From positions 930,001-994,000 of the forward strand of contig NZ_BNEL01000001.1 of assembly GCF_018327685.1 (NCBI RefSeq): a stretch of 64,000 nucleotides of DNA. Reading direction: 5' to 3'. Each line of letters begins with the position of its first letter. Within the stretch, counting starts at the first letter, position 1. This stretch comes from Streptomyces sp. TS71-3 (lineage in GTDB: Bacteria; Actinomycetota; Actinomycetes; Streptomycetales; Streptomycetaceae). Positions 60,919 through 64,000 of the stretch are shown here, one piece after another. The notes beneath the pieces were generated by a model. The model ran no database searches. It saw nothing but the letters and a program-made list of their open reading frames with translations, and had not been told where the DNA came from. A program made the translations under genes and the position numbers.

Positions 60919-62214
60919 ATGGCTGAGGAAGCGCGGCTGCGGGCCGTGGTGGAGCTGGCCCGGGGCATGGCGGCCGTCCACACTCCGCGGGAGACCTGGA
61001 GCGCCGCCGCCGAGGGCGCCCGGCGGGCACTGAGCGGCAGCTTCGCCGCGCTGTCCGTCTGGGAGCGCGATCTTGGCCGTCTCCGGGTGCTGGTGAACAC
61101 CGGCGAGCGCGCGCCGAGGGAGGAGGAGTTCCCCGAGGCCGAGGCGTATCCGGTCCACCAGTTCCCGGAGATCACCGAGCTGCTGCACGAGCGCTGGGCG
61201 GGCAACGGCGAGCCGCGCGCCTGGGTGGCGGTCGCGAACGGCGCGAACGGCGCGGAGAGCGCCGTAGGGGCGCCAGGGCCCGTGGAGAGCGTTACCGGGG
61301 CGAAGGGGCCGGAGGGATCCGGTGAGCGTTCCACGGAGGCGCCGGGGCCCGCGGAGGGCCGCGTGCGGGCCGGTGGGCCCGCCGGGGTGCCGGGCGGGAG
61401 CTGGGGCCGGGTGGCCGCGCTCCGCCGCCGGGGCCGCGGCTGCTGCGTCGTCGCGCCGATCGTGCTGCACGGGCGGGCCTGGGGCGAGCTGTACGTGGCC
61501 CGGCCCGCCGGGGCTCCGCCGTTCGACCGTTTCGACGCGGACTTCGCCACCGTGCTGGCCAGCGTGGTCGCGGCCGGGCTCGCGCAGACCGAGCAGCTTG
61601 AGGAGGCGCGCAGGCTCGCCTTCACCGACGCGCTCACCGGCCTGGCCAACCGCCGCGCCGTCGACATACGCCTCGACGAGGCCATCGAGAGCCACCGCAC
61701 CGCCGGCGCCGTGGTCAGCCTCGTCGTCTGCGACCTGAACGGCCTCAAGCAGGTCAACGACACCCAGGGCCACGCGGTCGGCGACCGGCTGCTGGAGCGC
61801 TTCGGCTCGGTGCTCTCGCTGTGCGGCGCGATGCTGCCGGGCACGCTCGCGGCCCGGCTCGGCGGGGACGAGTTCTGCCTGCTTGCGGTGGGGCCGTCCT
61901 CGGACGACGTGGTGCGCGTCGCGGGGGAGCTGTGCCGCCGCGCCGCCCAGCTCAGGCTCGGCGAGGGCGTGGCGTGCGGGGTGGCGTCCACGGGCGATCC
62001 GATCGGGCCGCTGCGCTCGTCGCGCCGGCTGTTCCGGCTGGCCGACGCCGCCCAGTACCGCGCCAAGGCGGCCCGTGCCACGGGCCCCGTCGTCGCAGGG
62101 CGCGAGGGCCCCGACGACCCCGTGGTCCGCCTCGCCGACGCCCCCGCACCCCCGCCGGGCGAGCGCCGCAGGATCCGCGGCCGCGGGTCACCGGGGGAAA
62201 CGGGGCGGGGCTGA
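60919..62214 (+). CDS. GAF-GGDEF diguanylate cyclase
   Basis: 431 aa. Residues ~1-220 form a GAF-like sensor (LRAVVELARGMAAVHTPRETW ... VVAPIVLHGRAWGELYVARP) interrupted by a ~65-residue Gly/Ala/Glu-rich insert (~112-175). A short signalling helix precedes the GGDEF domain (~230-395): FTDALTGLANRRAVD, CDLNGLKQVNDTQGHAVGDRLLERF, the intact active site ARLGGDEFCLL and YRAKAARATG. The RxxD inhibitory site five residues before GGDEF is absent (the bases there encode LPG-T). It should make c-di-GMP without classical product inhibition. It matches the streptomycete DGC at this locus; I am not sure of its cdg letter. c-di-GMP controls BldD and WhiG there. Confidence 0.9.
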   Translation: MAEEARLRAVVELARGMAAVHTPRETWSAAAEGARRALSGSFAALSVWERDLGRLRVLVNTGERAPREEEFPEAEAYPVHQFPEITELLHERWAGNGEPRAWVAVANGANGAESAVGAPGPVESVTGAKGPEGSGERSTEAPGPAEGRVRAGGPAGVPGGSWGRVAALRRRGRGCCVVAPIVLHGRAWGELYVARPAGAPPFDRFDADFATVLASVVAAGLAQTEQLEEARRLAFTDALTGLANRRAVDIRLDEAIESHRTAGAVVSLVVCDLNGLKQVNDTQGHAVGDRLLERFGSVLSLCGAMLPGTLAARLGGDEFCLLAVGPSSDDVVRVAGELCRRAAQLRLGEGVACGVASTGDPIGPLRSSRRLFRLADAAQYRAKAARATGPVVAGREGPDDPVVRLADAPAPPPGERRRIRGRGSPGETGRG

Positions 62215-62244
62215 GCCCGGCCGGCCCGGCGACCGCCGGACGGA

Positions 62245-62577
62245 TCAGACGAACTCCACCTGCCGCTCCAGCACGGCCGAGTGGACGCCGACCGACGTGT
62301 CCCGCATGTACGCCTTCCGCATCCCGCTCGCCTTGCGGTACACGTCCGTGTCGAGCGCGTCCCGCATCGCCGCCTCGGAGTCGAAGCTGATCCGGACGAT
62401 GGCGTCGACGGGCTCCTCCGCGCCGTCCTGGGCGAGGTCGGACACGTAGTACTGCACGTACTCCCGCACCTCGGGGAGGGCGGCGTTGACCGGGCCGTAC
62501 TCCGTCTCCATGAAGCGGCGGAAGTCCTCCGTGGAGACCTCGGGCCGCTTGCGGACCACTGTGATCACCGTGTGCAT
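62245..62577 (-). CDS. EthD-domain/Dabb-like small protein
   Basis: 110 aa from ATG 62577. Ferredoxin-like alpha+beta fold of the EthD/REDY type: HTVITVVRKRPEVSTEDFRRFMETEYGPVNAALPEVREYVQYYV, then DAIVRISFDSEAAMRDALDTDVYRKASGM. Members are small dimeric proteins often required for ether or polyketide degradation or cyclisation; no partner enzyme is nearby. It is divergent from the next TetR gene, and the two operators at 62678-62719 lie between them, so it is the likely target of that regulator. Confidence 0.85.
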   Translation of the reverse strand: MHTVITVVRKRPEVSTEDFRRFMETEYGPVNAALPEVREYVQYYVSDLAQDGAEEPVDAIVRISFDSEAAMRDALDTDVYRKASGMRKAYMRDTSVGVHSAVLERQVEFV

Positions 62578-62677
62578 CTCGTCCCATCCTTGCCGAAGAC
62601 CCTGCCGGTTCCCCGCCGGACACCTGGCGGGTCCTCCGCCGGGCAGCCAGCCGGACACCTTTGCTGAACACCTTTGC

Positions 62678-62719
62678 TGAACACCTGTTCAACTCGACCG
62701 TACCATGAACGGGTGTTCA
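62678..62719. promoter_or_regulatory. Two TetR-type operators in the EthD/TetR divergent gap
   Basis: TGAACACCTGTTCA (62678-62691) is a perfect 14-bp palindrome. TGAACGGGTGTTCA (62706-62719) matches it at all but two positions. Their centres are 28 bp apart. A further TGAACACC half site lies at 62664. Typical TetR self-control and control of the divergent gene. Confidence 0.75.
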
Positions 62720-62727
62720 ATGGACGG

Positions 62728-63384
62728 GTGACGAATCCTGCGACCGGCTCCACCGGCTCCACCGGCTCCACCGGCTCCACCGGCGCCAGGGGCGGCAAAC
62801 GCACCGGCCACAGCAAGGACGGCCGGGACCTGCGCGCCGAGCTCGTCTCGGCCGCCGTGGCGATGCTGGCGCAGCCGCAGGCGGTGGCCGTCCCGTCGCT
62901 GCGCTCGATCGCCCGGGCCTGCGGGGTGGCGCCCTCGGCGGTCTACTGGCACTTCCCGTCCGAGGCGGAGCTGCGGTCCGCCGTGCTCGACGCCGAGTAC
63001 ACCTCGCTGATCGAGTCCGTCGAGGCGGCGCTCGCCGCGGCGGGGGAGGGCGCCGATCCGCTGGTGGCCGCCGGCGACGCCTACATCGCCTGGGCGCTGG
63101 ACCACCCCGGCGCCTATCAGCTGCTCTTCGAGAGCGGTGACGAGCTCCCGGCCACCAGGGCCGAGCACGGCCCGCGCCTCCAGCGGCGCATCGTGGACCT
63201 CGCCCGGCGCGTCGACCCGCAGGCGCCCTTCGGCGCGGCGCTCCTGCTCTGGTCGGCCTGGCACGGCATCGTCTCCCTGCGCCTGCACAAGACCGAGTGG
63301 GACTGGGGGATGACGGCGCAGCAGGCCAACCACCGGCTCGTCTCCGCCCTGACGGGGCGTCCGGTTCCGGTGGTCGGCGACTGA
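62728..63384 (+). CDS. TetR-family transcriptional regulator
   Basis: 218 aa from GTG 62728; GTG 62713 is possible but lies inside the second operator. The N-terminus carries five copies of a 9-bp repeat encoding Gly-Ser-Thr. The HTH spans about 30-80 (AELVSAAVAMLAQPQAVAVPSLRSIARACGVAPSAVYWHFPSEAELRSAVL). The C-terminal domain is the WHG type (GDAYIAWALDHPGAYQLLFESGDELPA ... LLLWSAWHGIVSLRLHKTEWDWG). Divergent from the EthD-like gene across two palindromes. Ligand unknown. Confidence 0.9.
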   Translation: MTNPATGSTGSTGSTGSTGARGGKRTGHSKDGRDLRAELVSAAVAMLAQPQAVAVPSLRSIARACGVAPSAVYWHFPSEAELRSAVLDAEYTSLIESVEAALAAAGEGADPLVAAGDAYIAWALDHPGAYQLLFESGDELPATRAEHGPRLQRRIVDLARRVDPQAPFGAALLLWSAWHGIVSLRLHKTEWDWGMTAQQANHRLVSALTGRPVPVVGD

Positions 63385-63416
63385 CGGACCGCCCGGTTCC
63401 GGTGGACGGCGACTGA
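63362..63416. repeat. 32-bp period duplication of the TetR 3' end
   Basis: CGGTTCCGGTGGTCGGCGAC plus TGA occurs at 63362-63384 (the last codons and stop) and again with one change at 63394-63416. A recent short duplication. Confidence 0.92.
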
Positions 63417-63559
63417 AGGCGCCGATGCACGCGCCGATACGGGCGCCGGTGCGGGCGCCGATCCGGGGCCGCCGACGACTCTCGCCGCTGCGTGACGTCG
63501 ACCGGACTCCCGCCCCGCGGCGCGGAGATGTAAGGACCCGTACCTGGCCCCGCCCGTGA

Positions 63560-63576
63560 CACTGATTGATTCAGTG
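63560..63576 (+). promoter_or_regulatory. Operator-like inverted repeat before hutH
   Basis: CACTGA-TTGAT-TCAGTG is a perfect six-base inverted repeat with a 5-bp centre, 15 bp before the hutH ATG. TAGTCT (63580-63585), seven bases before the ATG, could be a -10 hexamer of a leaderless transcript, so a protein bound here would block initiation. Confidence 0.6.
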
Positions 63577-63591
63577 CGTAGTCTCCTGAAT

Positions 63592-64000
63592 ATGACTATG
63601 CATACCGTGGTGGTGGAACCCGCCGGGACCCGTGCCGAGGACGTCCTGGCCGTCGCCCGGGGCGGCGCCGGAGTAGAGCTGTCGGCCGCGGCGCTCGCCG
63701 CGCTGGCCGGCGCCCGCGAGGTCATCGACGCGCTCGCCGCGAAGCCCGATCCGGTGTACGGCGTGTCGACGGGCTTCGGCGCCCTGGCCACCCGCCACAT
63801 CGGCCCGAGCCTGCGCGCGGCGCTGCAGCGCAACATCGTCCGCTCGCACGCGGCCGGCATGGGCCCGCGCGTGGAGCGCGAGGTGGTCAGGGCGCTGATG
63901 TTCCTGCGCCTGAAGACGCTCTGCTCCGGCCACACCGGCGCCCGGCCCGAGGTCGCGCAGGCCATGGCCGACGTGCTGAACGCCGGCATCACCCCCGTGG
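63592..64000 (+). CDS. hutH: Histidine ammonia-lyase, N-terminal part (runs off window)
   Basis: 136 codons are visible from ATG 63592 (a second ATG is at 63598), and the frame is open to the end of the window. HTVVVEPAGTRAEDVLAVARGG, PVYGVSTGFGALATRHIG near 58 (including the conserved Tyr), QRNIVRSHAAGMGPRVEREVVRALMFLRLKTLCSGHTG near 83-120 are HutH landmarks. The Ala-Ser-Gly triad that forms the MIO cofactor lies beyond the end. The enzyme converts histidine to urocanate in histidine utilisation. No ribosome site is seen, so leaderless translation is likely. A promoter-overlapping inverted repeat precedes it. Confidence 0.93.
   Translation, partial: MTMHTVVVEPAGTRAEDVLAVARGGAGVELSAAALAALAGAREVIDALAAKPDPVYGVSTGFGALATRHIGPSLRAALQRNIVRSHAAGMGPRVEREVVRALMFLRLKTLCSGHTGARPEVAQAMADVLNAGITPV

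Overview
The window is chromosomal DNA from a Streptomyces (Actinomycetota). Signs are the very high G+C with G/C in nearly all third codon positions, GTG and TTG starts, ATGA/GTGA operon junctions, and a gene order I recognise as the S. coelicolor SCO4881-SCO4932 neighbourhood: teichulosonic acid genes, nucleoside uptake and salvage, sigQ/afsQ1-Q2, acyl-CoA carboxylase, birA, cya, hutH. Names rest on reading translations and motifs; no database search was run.

Layout. 1-3.5 kb: three genes for a nonulosonic (Kdn/sialic-like) acid wall polymer: cytidylyltransferase-phosphatase fusion, synthase, candidate transferase. 3.6-6.1 kb: a large EspI-like ATPase. 6.6-16.1 kb: an M20 amidohydrolase, then a nucleoside operon (BMP lipoprotein, ABC ATPase, two permeases, cytidine deaminase, thymidine phosphorylase). 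16.2-19.7 kb: a group II intron lying inside the ATG start codon of a Uma2-family gene; its reverse transcriptase is broken by an IS5-family element and by a frameshift. 20-27.3 kb: STAS protein, ECF sigma, MFS exporter with divergent LysR regulator, a hydrolase-fold protein, adenosine deaminase, a small secreted protein. 27.4-33.8 kb: PspC and VanZ proteins, the afsQ3-afsQ2-afsQ1/sigQ signalling locus, a uridine kinase-like gene. 33.9-37.6 kb: deoC with one complete and one cysteine-free aldehyde dehydrogenase. 37.8-41.4 kb: PH-domain protein, sortase-like lipoprotein, low-complexity ORF, acetyltransferase, glyoxalase remnant. 41.6-48.4 kb: sugar-phosphate mutase, purine nucleoside phosphorylase, gamma-glutamylcyclotransferase, LpdA flavoprotein, DeoR regulator. 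49-57.6 kb: TetR regulator, acyl-CoA carboxylase subunits with biotin ligase, Maf, MmpB. 57.9-64 kb: adenylate cyclase, enoyl-CoA hydratase, diguanylate cyclase, EthD protein, TetR regulator, start of hutH.

How the parts fit. Uptake, deamination, phosphorolysis, pentose-phosphate isomerisation, DeoC cleavage and acetaldehyde oxidation form a complete nucleoside degradation route, split among four transcription units. Each unit carries the same palindrome, CTACGCGCGTAG or a one-mismatch version, at its promoter or start: a local regulon visible in the sequence. AccA2, AccE, PccB and BirA form a biotin-dependent acyl-CoA carboxylase module. AfsQ1/Q2/Q3 and SigQ flank an intergenic region with a GTGAC-N6-GTGAC site that fits the AfsQ1 consensus.

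Non-coding DNA is dominated by Streptomyces-type dispersed repeats: a 20-mer GGGGCGCGGGGAACTGCGCG (about 15 copies), a roughly 30-bp hairpin (3 copies), a roughly 130-bp element (2 opposed copies) and a 155-bp tandem array. I found no rRNA, tRNA or CRISPR array.
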